Assembly: GCF_002750855.1 (NCBI RefSeq)
Contig: NZ_NWUC01000001.1
Location: forward strand, 1-64,000
Source of the DNA: Neopararhizobium haloflavum
GTDB taxonomy: Bacteria > Pseudomonadota > Alphaproteobacteria > Rhizobiales > Rhizobiaceae
Reading direction: 5' to 3'
Length of the DNA: 64,000 nt
The position numbers were made by a program, and so were the translations under genes. The notes below the pieces were generated by a model. The model worked only from the letters and a program-made list of their open reading frames with translations, made no database searches and was not told the DNA's origin. Shown here piece after piece: positions 22,432-29,161 of this stretch (position 1 is the first letter of the stretch; every line of letters begins with the position of its first letter).

Positions 22432-24627
22432 TCACGACTGAAGGAGATCGAGAACATCATCCTCAGGCGGCAGATCATCCGCTTCGGCCGGTGGCGGCTC
22501 GACGTAGCTGTTCTCGATTTCGTTGATGCCGCGGATGCGGAAGTTGCGGACCTGCTTGCCGGTGAACCAGAGCCATGGCTTCTTCGATCCGATGATGCCG
22601 AATTTCAGCAAGCTCTTCGTCGCGCGCGACCAGCGCTGCCGTAGGCGCGCCTCTATCTGTTCGTCGGTCCCCGTCTCGGTTCCCGAGAACTTCTCCTTGT
22701 AAGCGGTTCGGACATCTTCCGACGCAACGATGAGAGCGACCTTTGGCGGCACAAGAACGTCTGAAGGGGGCATCACGCCCCGCTTCTCGATCATGTCCGC
22801 CAGGACGGTCAGGAACTCCCGCTCGGTATCATTGACCTTCCAGCCCTTGGGCTTCTCTTCGCCTGCCGCTTCTTCGGTTGCCTGCTGGCTGACGACCACG
22901 CATGAGGTAATCGGGTCGCCGTCGACATCTTCCCCGAGCGTCTTCTGTCGGAGCCGGAAGCGATGCGTGGCGCCACCGGGGCCAGCCTTCAGCTTTCGCA
23001 CGCTCCAGAGGTTCGGCGTATCCGGCGTGGCGCCTGAGACCTCGATTTCGAAGTCGGCGGCGCCGTGCAGTGCTTCGTGGCCGCGCGGCCCGCGGCCGGC
23101 TTCCTTGCCCCCGTGGTGGACGCCGATGCACGCGACCTTGGTCATCTCCTGAAGCTTGCCGCAGTTGATGACGAAGGCACCCATGACTTCCGAGGCGTTC
23201 TCATTGCCGCCGGCCAGGGCGCGGGCAACGGTATCGATGACAACGACCTCGGCGCGGACGCCGCACCGTTCTTCCATCACGGCCGATATGCCGGCGATCT
23301 CTTCCGCCAGACGCTTCGTGTCGGCATCGCTTGAACGCATGTCGATCGCTGTCGGCAGGAAGACGAAGGGGATGATCTGGTCATCCTCGATGCCATGCTC
23401 CGCCCGCCAAGCGTGGAGCCTGATCTCGAAGTCTTCGCGGCCCTCTGCGACGACGTAAATCACGCCAAAGGGGCGCCCGCGGTATCCGAACCAGTCGGGC
23501 CGGTTACGGCCGGGAAGCGCCGAGGCTGCGCATGAAAGCATCATGTCGGAGGTCAGGAACGATTTCCCGCACCCCGGCGGGCCGTAGATGATCCCGAAGG
23601 AATTCGCGAGGATCAGGTTCTTGACCAGCCAGTCGCGCTGCGGCTTGTGCTTTCCGACCTCGTGAAACCATACGGCCCCGAAGCTTGACTTAAACTCTGG
23701 CAAGGCCGGCGGCTTCGCCGCGGCTGCAAGCTCATAAAGCTGCTCGATCGTCCCCCCGGCTTCGATCCAATCGAAGGCGTCGCCTTTCGGCTTGAGGTCA
23801 GGGAGTTCAAGGACGCCGATCTTCTCGGCCGTGCCCTTGAGCTTTGAAGCGACAAGCGCCGCATGCTCGCGGCCAGGGTCATCATTGTCCGGCAGGATGA
23901 CAAGATCGGCACCATCGAAGTGCGGCGTCAGATCATCCCACCACTTCTTCGCGCCCATCGGGTTGCACGTCGCCGGCACGCCGAGATCATTCAGAGCGTC
24001 GGCCGTCTTCTCCCCCTCGACGAGGAAAACGCGATAGCCACCCGAGAGCGCTTCGAGAAGATCAGGGAGGCGGTAGGGGACCATCCGCGCCCCCTTGAGG
24101 CTGTAGACCCAGCCGTCGCGGCTGTCTTCGCCATCCTGCGCCTTGCGGCGCTGCATATAAGTCTTCTCAGGCTTGCCGTCTTCACCCAGGCGCCACGTCC
24201 CATCCGGCTTTTTGAATTGGTAGCGAAGCGTCTGGTAAAGGACCGCCCCGTTCTCGTCGGTGTAATCCCACGACTTCACAAGCTCCTTCTTCGCGCCGTC
24301 GGCCGGGTGCTCCTTCTTGCGGCCAGCCGGCTTTGCATCGCGGTTGCTCAGGGCTTGCGGGGGGCGATTGTCTTCGACGTGGAAGCCATGGCCGCGAAGC
24401 CAGTCGACGGCTTCCTTCCCCTTGCGCCCCGTCTCCCGTTCGATCAGGGCGATGACGCCGCCGCCCTCGTCGGCCGAGTGATCAAACCACGTCCCCTTGG
24501 TCGGATTGACCGTTCGGCCTTCCCCGAACCTTTGCTCCGAATTCGTGCCGCCTTTGCGCGGATCGCCCCACAACTCGGATGCGACCGCCATCATGTATTT
24601 GCCTAAGTCCTCGCCCGACGCGGACAT
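22432..24627 (-). CDS. Toprim-RepA-like phage primase/helicase, 731 aa
   Basis: The ATG at 24627 begins MSASGEDLGKYMMAVASELW. Residues about 195-265 are a toprim domain (VFLVEGEKTAD at about 200-210, LPDNDDPG at 245-252). A RecA-type ATPase follows with Walker A GPPGCGKS (349-356) and Walker B VVVIDTVAR (461-469). This pairing occurs in phage and plasmid replicases that prime and unwind DNA. A CHC2-type zinc finger is not evident at the N-terminus, so priming may rely on another element. No DnaB, DnaC or polymerase gene was seen, so host polymerase is presumably recruited. Confidence 0.9.
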   Translation of the reverse strand: MSASGEDLGKYMMAVASELWGDPRKGGTNSEQRFGEGRTVNPTKGTWFDHSADEGGGVIALIERETGRKGKEAVDWLRGHGFHVEDNRPPQALSNRDAKPAGRKKEHPADGAKKELVKSWDYTDENGAVLYQTLRYQFKKPDGTWRLGEDGKPEKTYMQRRKAQDGEDSRDGWVYSLKGARMVPYRLPDLLEALSGGYRVFLVEGEKTADALNDLGVPATCNPMGAKKWWDDLTPHFDGADLVILPDNDDPGREHAALVASKLKGTAEKIGVLELPDLKPKGDAFDWIEAGGTIEQLYELAAAAKPPALPEFKSSFGAVWFHEVGKHKPQRDWLVKNLILANSFGIIYGPPGCGKSFLTSDMMLSCAASALPGRNRPDWFGYRGRPFGVIYVVAEGREDFEIRLHAWRAEHGIEDDQIIPFVFLPTAIDMRSSDADTKRLAEEIAGISAVMEERCGVRAEVVVIDTVARALAGGNENASEVMGAFVINCGKLQEMTKVACIGVHHGGKEAGRGPRGHEALHGAADFEIEVSGATPDTPNLWSVRKLKAGPGGATHRFRLRQKTLGEDVDGDPITSCVVVSQQATEEAAGEEKPKGWKVNDTEREFLTVLADMIEKRGVMPPSDVLVPPKVALIVASEDVRTAYKEKFSGTETGTDEQIEARLRQRWSRATKSLLKFGIIGSKKPWLWFTGKQVRNFRIRGINEIENSYVEPPPAEADDLPPEDDVLDLLQS

Positions 24628-24630
24628 CAA

Positions 24631-24945
24631 TCAGTCTTTCTTTTTTGGCTTTTGGGTCAGTAGCTTCTTGATCTCGGGAAGGACCGGCGCGAGCCGGTCC
24701 AGGAATTTGCTACAGGCGAGCAAGACCTCGATCTCGCGAAGCTGCTTCTCGCTTGGCGGGTTGCCGAACTCCCGCTCTATGGCCCGGGTTGTGAAGCGCC
24801 GCCGAAGACCTTCTCCAAGGATCAGGTCCGACATCTCCGAAAGGCCGATCGGCTTCGAGGGCTTGAAGTCCTCGTTATCCTCGGGCGCTTTGTTGATACC
24901 GGGATCTGGCGCATCTTCGTCGCGCTCGGTGTTTTGGGCCGACAT
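24631..24945 (-). CDS. Hypothetical replication-module protein, 104 aa
   Basis: Starts MSAQNTERDEDAPDPGINKA with a disordered acidic N-terminus, followed by helices (ILGEGLRRRFTTRAIEREFG, then KQLREIEVLLACSKFLDRL) and a Lys-rich tail (TQKPKKKD). It lies between ssb and the helicase with a three-base gap to the latter. A helicase-loader or SSB-binding accessory is possible from position only. Confidence 0.72.
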   Translation of the reverse strand: MSAQNTERDEDAPDPGINKAPEDNEDFKPSKPIGLSEMSDLILGEGLRRRFTTRAIEREFGNPPSEKQLREIEVLLACSKFLDRLAPVLPEIKKLLTQKPKKKD

Positions 24946-24959
24946 CAGCGATCCTCCGG

Positions 24960-25421
24960 TCAGAACGGGATTTCGTCGTCCATTTCCTGCTGGCCGTAAC
25001 CGCTGCGGTCGTTCCTGCGACTTCCTTGATCATCGTCGTCGTCGCGGCTTCGACCGCCGCCGCCGCTGCCGCCGCTCTCTCCAAGCATGATCATGGTGCC
25101 GTTGAACGCCTTCAGGACGATCTCGGTCGAGTAGCGATCATTGCCGCCTTGGTCCTGCCACTTGCGGGTCTGAAGCTGCCCTTCGATAAAGACCTTCGAG
25201 CCCTTCTTGAGATACTGCTCGATGACCTTGCAGAGCCCTTCGTTGAAACAGACGACCCGGTGCCACTCGACCTTCTCGCGGCGATCGCCCGTATTCTTGT
25301 CGCGCCAGCTTTCCGAAGTGGCGATGCTCAAATTCGCGATCGGTCCATTATTCGACTGCCGCATTTCGGGGTCTTGCCCGAGGTTTCCGATAAGCTGCAC
25401 GCGGTTCAGCGATCCCGCCAT
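24960..25421 (-). CDS. ssb: Single-stranded DNA-binding protein
   Basis: A 153-residue SSB. An OB-fold spans about 5-110 ([60 protein letters not shown]). A Gly/Asp/Arg-rich linker ends in the acidic tip DDEIPF that recruits replication and repair partners. Phage-encoded, in the replication module upstream of the helicase. Confidence 0.96.
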   Translation of the reverse strand: MAGSLNRVQLIGNLGQDPEMRQSNNGPIANLSIATSESWRDKNTGDRREKVEWHRVVCFNEGLCKVIEQYLKKGSKVFIEGQLQTRKWQDQGGNDRYSTEIVLKAFNGTMIMLGESGGSGGGGRSRDDDDDQGSRRNDRSGYGQQEMDDEIPF

Positions 25422-25458
25422 GGTTCAAAATCCTTCTTGTGTCTGACTGAAAAGAGAA

Positions 25459-25479
25459 CCGGCCCCACGAGGGGGCCGG
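25459..25479 (-). terminator. Intercistronic hairpin before ssb
   Basis: A perfect eight-base stem CCGGCCCC/GGGGCCGG lies directly after the stop of the 88-aa gene and about 40 bases before the ssb start. On the minus strand it is followed by TTCTCTTTTC, which is U-rich, so it could act as a partial terminator. Confidence 0.55.
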
Positions 25480-25482
25480 GAG

Positions 25483-25749
25483 TTAGGACCGGATGCCGCG
25501 GAGGGCTTCGGAGACGCGCCCGATATTGACGTTGAACTTCCGCGCAATCTCTTCGTAGGAGGCTTTGGAGTGGGCCAAGCTGTAAGCCTGGATCAGTACC
25601 TTGAGTTCTGGCGTCATCGGCTGGCTCGAGTTCGGCGCGCGCTTCTCCGGCTTGCGCCTGCGAAGATGCTCGGCAAGCACCGCAAGCTCGCGATCGTTGT
25701 GCTGTGCAGCCTTCTCGATCAGGCGATTTCGAATATCGGGTATCCGCAT
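25483..25749 (-). CDS. Small helix-turn-helix phage protein, 88 aa
   Basis: Starts MRIPDIRNRLIEKAAQHND. The C-terminal half (ELKVLIQAYSLAHSKASYEE, IARKFNVNIGRVSEALRGIR) is a clear HTH of the kind seen in small phage regulators and sigma-like proteins. A Lys/Arg-rich linker (LRRRKPEKRAPNS) separates the halves. It lies in the early minus-strand operon beside a second small HTH gene. A regulatory role is inferred. Confidence 0.75.
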   Translation of the reverse strand: MRIPDIRNRLIEKAAQHNDRELAVLAEHLRRRKPEKRAPNSSQPMTPELKVLIQAYSLAHSKASYEEIARKFNVNIGRVSEALRGIRS

Positions 25750-25771
25750 CTTGCTTCTTCGCCCCCGCGTT

Positions 25772-25948
25772 TCAGCGGCCGGCGATCCTTGTCTCGTGTG
25801 CGCGGTCGCGGATCGCCCAGGTATTGCGGGCGATCACGCTTTCATGGAGGGAGAGCCGCTCGGCGATCTCGGCAGTTGATTTGCCCTTGCGCCACATGAC
25901 TGCGGCGATCTCGATTTGATGATCGTTCAGGCCTTCTGGGGCGGTCAT
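25772..25948 (-). CDS. GcrA-like small helix-turn-helix protein, 58 aa
   Basis: The sequence LNDHQIEIAAVMWRKGKSTA followed by EIAERLSLHESVIARNTWAI closely follows the layout of the GcrA N-terminal HTH (acidic start, LW-x-G-x-S-x-x-I-A, then a recognition helix). GcrA is the alphaproteobacterial factor that activates promoters at CcrM-methylated sites. Only the HTH is present; the sigma-binding C-terminal part of GcrA is missing. The start overlaps the previous stop (ATGA). It may instead be a simple phage HTH. Confidence 0.7.
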   Translation of the reverse strand: MTAPEGLNDHQIEIAAVMWRKGKSTAEIAERLSLHESVIARNTWAIRDRAHETRIAGR

Positions 25949-26124
25949 AGCGGCGCGCTCACGAAGATCGCGAAGGCCATCATCAGAGCGCCATGCGCCA
26001 TGTGATACGCCGCTTTGCCGTAGAGGCGATCATCCGCATCCCGCATGCCTCGACGGTGATCACTCCAGGCAAAGAGGACGAGGATGACAGTCGCCGCTAT
26101 GCGCATCCCGTCATAAAGCGTCAT
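25945..26124 (-). CDS. Small membrane protein, 59 aa
   Basis: Starts MTLYDGMRIAATVILVLFAW, giving a first hydrophobic segment, then a charged loop (SDHRRGMRDADDRLYG) and a second hydrophobic segment (HMAHGALMMAFAIFVSAPL). ATGA overlaps join it to genes on both sides, which supports translation. Function unknown; too early in the operon to be an obvious holin. Confidence 0.65.
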   Translation of the reverse strand: MTLYDGMRIAATVILVLFAWSDHRRGMRDADDRLYGKAAYHMAHGALMMAFAIFVSAPL

Positions 26125-26396
26125 TGGCCTTCCCCTTTGAATAGCCGGCCGCTCGGCCCGCAGGGACCGATAAGCCGCATCGCCAGGGCGTCGATCGAGA
26201 AGTCGATGAGCATCGGCTCGCCCGTCAGCGGGCTTCGCTCGAAATCGTTAATCTCGCCCATGACCTCGCAGCGATCGCGAATGTCGGTGTCCTCCGTGCG
26301 GACCGTCTGCCGGATCAGGCCGTGGACGATCGGCGGATCGCCTGGGATCGAGGTCGCGCGCGGCCGAAAGAATTTGCATTGCTTGCAGAGTTTCAT
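26121..26396 (-). CDS. Cysteine-containing phage protein, 91 aa
   Basis: The N-terminus MKLCKQCKFFRPRATSI with CxxC and a later RDRCEV suggests a small metal-binding module. The remainder is GEPMLIDFSIDALAMRLIG and a Gly-rich end. Overlaps the resolvase gene by four bases. Similar short CxxC proteins occur in many alphaproteobacterial prophages; function unknown. Confidence 0.72.
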   Translation of the reverse strand: MKLCKQCKFFRPRATSIPGDPPIVHGLIRQTVRTEDTDIRDRCEVMGEINDFERSPLTGEPMLIDFSIDALAMRLIGPCGPSGRLFKGEGQ

Positions 26397-26950
26397 TCGC
26401 CGTTCTCCTTGAATAGCGGCGCCTTCGGCGTCTGCAGACGCAGCTCAGGCACCTTGACCGCGGACATGAAGCTCCACAGAGCAAGCGCGTCCGCTTCGTC
26501 ATCATTTTTGACGTCCCATCCGCGCCGCCGGCATGCGGCGACGACTTCCCGCTTCGCTTCTGCGCGCTTGAGGTTGCGCTTCCCGATGAAGAAGCCGCGC
26601 ACATCGTTGGACGTGGCTTCCTGAAGGTCGTGGACGCCCATGCGGTAGGCCACGCCCTGCATGACGGCGGGGAGCCCGAAGAGAACTTCGATCGTGTGCC
26701 GGGTCGCCTTGCCCGATCGCAGACGGAAAAGCTCGGGCGCCTCGAATACAATCGTCCGTGGCCGGAAGGCTTGGAGGCGCGACCCCAGGAATTGGATCAT
26801 CCCGCCGAAGATGGCTGCTTGCGACGAGCCATCCGGGGCGAGGCGAACCGAGCCGAAGCGCGGCTCTTCGCCCGGCTCACCCTCGGCCCACCCGCAATTG
26901 CTGGCGATGTCGAGGGCGAGGATTGATCCTTTCCAGCCACGATCTTGCAT
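26393..26950 (-). CDS. RuvC-like Holliday junction resolvase / RNase H-fold nuclease
   Basis: A 185-residue RuvC-type protein. Catalytic acidic residues are visible: Asp14 in LALDIASNCGWA, Glu70 in RTIVFEAPE, and Asp151/Asp154 in KNDDEADALALW. Phage enzymes of this type cut branched replication or recombination intermediates before packaging. It is in the replication module, overlapping the next gene by ATGA and abutting the 98-aa gene. Confidence 0.88.
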   Translation of the reverse strand: MQDRGWKGSILALDIASNCGWAEGEPGEEPRFGSVRLAPDGSSQAAIFGGMIQFLGSRLQAFRPRTIVFEAPELFRLRSGKATRHTIEVLFGLPAVMQGVAYRMGVHDLQEATSNDVRGFFIGKRNLKRAEAKREVVAACRRRGWDVKNDDEADALALWSFMSAVKVPELRLQTPKAPLFKENGE

Positions 26951-27246
26951 CAGGCGGCGCTCTCGATGAGTACCGGCTCGCGATGCGGATCAGTTGCGTC
27001 GAGAAGCGTCTGATGAAGAGGGGTGATCGAGATGAAGCTGTTGACGCCGAGGATCATCGGAACCTTGCGCGTCACGTGAAGCGTCCGGCTGTTGCGGCGC
27101 TCGCCTTCATACTTCAATCCCTTGATGCATCCGGCCCCATCGAGTTCTTCGAAGACTTCGTCGATATCCTCGCAATCAAACTCGACCGGCCACCAAACAA
27201 AGCCGGTGTGGCTCGGGATCACGGTCATTACGGACAAAACAATCAT
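26950..27246 (-). CDS. Hypothetical phage protein, 98 aa
   Basis: Starts MIVLSVMTVIPSHTGFVWWP. It is beta-rich, with an acidic EFDCEDIDEVFEELDGAGC centre and RTLHVTRKVPMILGVNSFI later. Its last base is the first base of the resolvase start. No family recognised. Confidence 0.7.
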   Translation of the reverse strand: MIVLSVMTVIPSHTGFVWWPVEFDCEDIDEVFEELDGAGCIKGLKYEGERRNSRTLHVTRKVPMILGVNSFISITPLHQTLLDATDPHREPVLIESAA

Positions 27247-27277
27247 CGGGGCTTCTCTCTATAAAATTGGGGGAGCC

Positions 27278-27297
27278 GGCCGCGCCTGGGCGCAGCC
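27278..27297 (-). repeat. Intercistronic GC-rich hairpin
   Basis: On the minus strand a nine-pair stem (GGCTGCGCC/GGCGCGGCC, one U-G pair) lies between the stop at 27307 and the start at 27246. No T run follows directly. It belongs to a set of similar hairpins in most early intercistronic gaps. Confidence 0.5.
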
Positions 27298-27306
27298 GAA
27301 AAGTGA

Positions 27307-27714
27307 TCAGTTGATCATCGAAGAGACGACATCATCGCCTTTGGACTTGGGCGGGTCTGTCTCGCGCTTATCAGCCTTGGTGACGATGTCGCGCATGACC
27401 TCGATCACGTCGGAGAAGGCGTCTTGCTGGTCGAAGAAGCCCATCTTGCCGGAGTATTCGATCAGGCAGCGCAGCGTCGCTTGTCGCTTGCTTTCATCGG
27501 ACTTCTTGAGCCCGGTGATGATAGACAGGGCTTTGCGATCAAGGTTGTATCGCTCGATCGAATTCTTCGCATGCTGGCCCGCCAGCCCGTTGCTCTCGGA
27601 AGCCGCCTCCTTGTGGCGCAGGATTTCTCCAACGACCCGCTTCAGATCATCGGCTTTGACGCCACCCTTCGCTTCCTGCGAGGACGCGGCATCCATCTTT
27701 GCTCGCTTCGCCAT
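27307..27714 (-). CDS. Conserved phage hypothetical protein, 135 aa
   Basis: The ATG at 27714 has AGGAG eight bases upstream (MAKRAKMDAASSQEAKGG). A helical protein with ESNGLAGQHAKNSIERYNLD and RKALSIITGLKKSDESKRQ; many Lys/Asp. It recalls phage DUF2312-type helical proteins, but the match is not secure. Second gene of the early minus-strand operon, after the Cro-like gene. Confidence 0.72.
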   Translation of the reverse strand: MAKRAKMDAASSQEAKGGVKADDLKRVVGEILRHKEAASESNGLAGQHAKNSIERYNLDRKALSIITGLKKSDESKRQATLRCLIEYSGKMGFFDQQDAFSDVIEVMRDIVTKADKRETDPPKSKGDDVVSSMIN

Positions 27715-27780
27715 ATCGGCGCTCCTATGGTTGGATTTTGGGAAGTGCATCTGCCGTCATCGGCGGGAAATCAGAGGCGG

Positions 27781-28074
27781 TTACGACGCCAGCTTGCGCT
27801 TTCGCTCGCGGACATCGCTTTCAGAGAAACGCGGAATTCCTTCAGGCCAGGGGGTGTCTTCCGGCCATTGGTCGGAAAGTCGGCCGATCGTCCGGTCGAA
27901 TGCGTAGGCCGTGAAGGTTTTCTCGCCGCCGATCAGGCCGCGATAAAAATACCCGTCTCCGCCGCAGACTTTGACGCCGATCGAAACGGGCGTGCGCCCC
28001 GTCGCTTCCGCAAAACGGTCAAAAAGTGTGATAAGCCAGCGCCGCAACTGCGGCTCAATAGGCAAATCGGCCAT
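27781..28074 (-). CDS. Cro-like small regulator, divergent from the repressor
   Basis: The ATG at 28074 has GGAG eight bases upstream; a TTG four codons earlier is less likely. The 97-residue product MADLPIEPQLRRWLITLFDR continues FAEATGRTPVSIGVKVCGGD and FYRGLIGGEKTFTAYAFDRT, the pattern of short phage HTH proteins of the Cro type. Its position, first in the replication operon and divergent from the S24 repressor across a shared operator region, supports the role. Confidence 0.75.
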   Translation of the reverse strand: MADLPIEPQLRRWLITLFDRFAEATGRTPVSIGVKVCGGDGYFYRGLIGGEKTFTAYAFDRTIGRLSDQWPEDTPWPEGIPRFSESDVRERKRKLAS

Positions 28075-28216
28075 ACGTTTCTCCAATCGGATGATGCAAA
28101 TCGATTGGATTGTACCCTATTTTTGGGTTGGAAAAGTCAATAGCGGTTTTCAGAAAAATGGGATACATTGACAAATGCCGCTGCAGACGCGGCCGATAAA
28201 GATGGATACAGGGACA
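28075..28216. promoter_or_regulatory. Immunity region: divergent cI/cro operators and promoters
   Basis: Two related 15-mers lie in opposite orientation: TTGTACCCTATTTTT at 28110-28124 and AAAAATGGGATACAT at 28154-28168 (reverse ATGTATCCCATTTTT), 12 of 15 matching. The first is part of a palindrome ACCC-N7-GGGT (28114-28128). TACAAT (minus strand, 28110-28115) overlaps the first operator and TTGACA (plus, 28168-28173) abuts the second. A TTTCCAAC copy lies at 28127-28134 on the minus strand, and a third GGATACA is at 28204-28210. These are probable repressor and Cro operators. Confidence 0.65.
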
Positions 28217-28900
28217 ATGCAAGACAATCGAACTATTCAGGCTCGCATCCGCTCGCGAGTGGAAGACCTTGGACAATCTCCAATCACTCTCGCAAAATCT
28301 GCCGGCCTAGAGCGCGGCTACATCAACGATCTGCTTATTGGCAGAAAGAAAAACGTTCGCGACGACAAGCTTGCGAAACTAGCCAAGGCGCTCGACTGCG
28401 ATATTGAATTCCTTACCGGAAGACAAAATGAGCCGAGACGCGATAGAGGCGATCGAATTCCTCTATACGGAATATGCGAAGCCGGGGCTTGGCGGCGAGT
28501 TCAGCCAAAAACCCGCGAAGACAGCTATGTTCCTATGCCACCTGACACAAGATTTCCTGGCTTAAGAAATCTTGCATTCGAAGTCCGAGGGCAGTCGATG
28601 GCGGGGGACGGGATTTCCGACGGAATGATCGTCGGCGCGATCGCTCGGGAAGATTGGGAAAATACAATCGGCCCGTTGCGTACCGGGATCACGGTTGTGG
28701 CCCGGGCCACGCGAGGCGATCCACCCGAGGAAGAGATTTCGCTTCGTCGCGTTCTAGTCGGCCCGACTGACACTAAGCTTATAACAAAGGCTGGGGATAA
28801 CGATCTCGATTACCCGGCCCTCGTCTTGGGTGAGGGCGTTGAGGTAATCGCAGTGGTGACGCGAGCGGTGAAGCTTTTTTTAGACCTTGAGGCCGCTTGA
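28217..28900 (+). CDS. Phage repressor, XRE HTH plus S24/LexA-like domain
   Basis: A 227-residue CI-type repressor. Residues about 5-65 are an XRE HTH (LGQSPITLAKSAGLERGYIN). The S24 fold follows: a possible Ala-Gly cleavage site in GICEAGAW (89-90), the serine in VRGQSMAGDG (Ser127) and strand TVVARATRG. The catalytic lysine of LexA/CI (TVKRL) is replaced by Arg177 in ISLRRVL, so self-cleavage may be lost. ATGs at 28175 and 28202 are alternative starts; 28217 with AGGGA is chosen because it leaves the operators free. It maintains lysogeny by repressing the divergent operon. Confidence 0.88.
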   Translation: MQDNRTIQARIRSRVEDLGQSPITLAKSAGLERGYINDLLIGRKKNVRDDKLAKLAKALDCDIEFLTGRQNEPRRDRGDRIPLYGICEAGAWRRVQPKTREDSYVPMPPDTRFPGLRNLAFEVRGQSMAGDGISDGMIVGAIAREDWENTIGPLRTGITVVARATRGDPPEEEISLRRVLVGPTDTKLITKAGDNDLDYPALVLGEGVEVIAVVTRAVKLFLDLEAA

Positions 28901-28958
28901 CATTTTCAATTCCCTTACGCGCATGCGTGCGCGGATATTTATTATTATATCTCTATAA

Positions 28959-28986
28959 GGGGGGAAGGGTTCTAACCCTTCCCCCC
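28959..28986. terminator. Strong hairpin after the repressor gene
   Basis: A perfect eleven-base stem GGGGGGAAGGG/CCCTTCCCCCC with a TTCTAA loop lies about 60 bases after the repressor stop; the stem extends two more pairs if the loop closes. The plus strand has no T run after it, while the minus strand continues TTATAGAGATATAAT. It most likely ends the repressor transcript or insulates the next operon. Confidence 0.6.
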
Positions 28987-29074
28987 AATCTTATGAGACG
29001 TAGGTATATCTAGATACTGGTATCCGGGCTGTAGACGGGAAGCGCAGAAGCGCGTCCGACAATAGGGTTAAAAA

Positions 29075-29115
29075 TTTCCAACGGAGGGGGTTGCATTTAG
29101 TTGGAAATCGTTGGA
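29075..29115. promoter_or_regulatory. TTTCCAAC motif pair upstream of the long early operon
   Basis: TTTCCAAC is at 29075-29082 on the plus strand and at 29100-29107 on the minus strand. The minus-strand copy is preceded at a ten-base period by TCCAAC (29110-29115), giving TCCAACGATTTCCAAC, the same tandem layout as at 18692-18707. The operon starts at 29162. Likely binding sites of a phage or host regulator controlling the operon. Confidence 0.5.
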
Positions 29116-29161
29116 TCAATCCACTTGTGACGCTTTTTAGTCAGATTTGGAGATTGATTGA

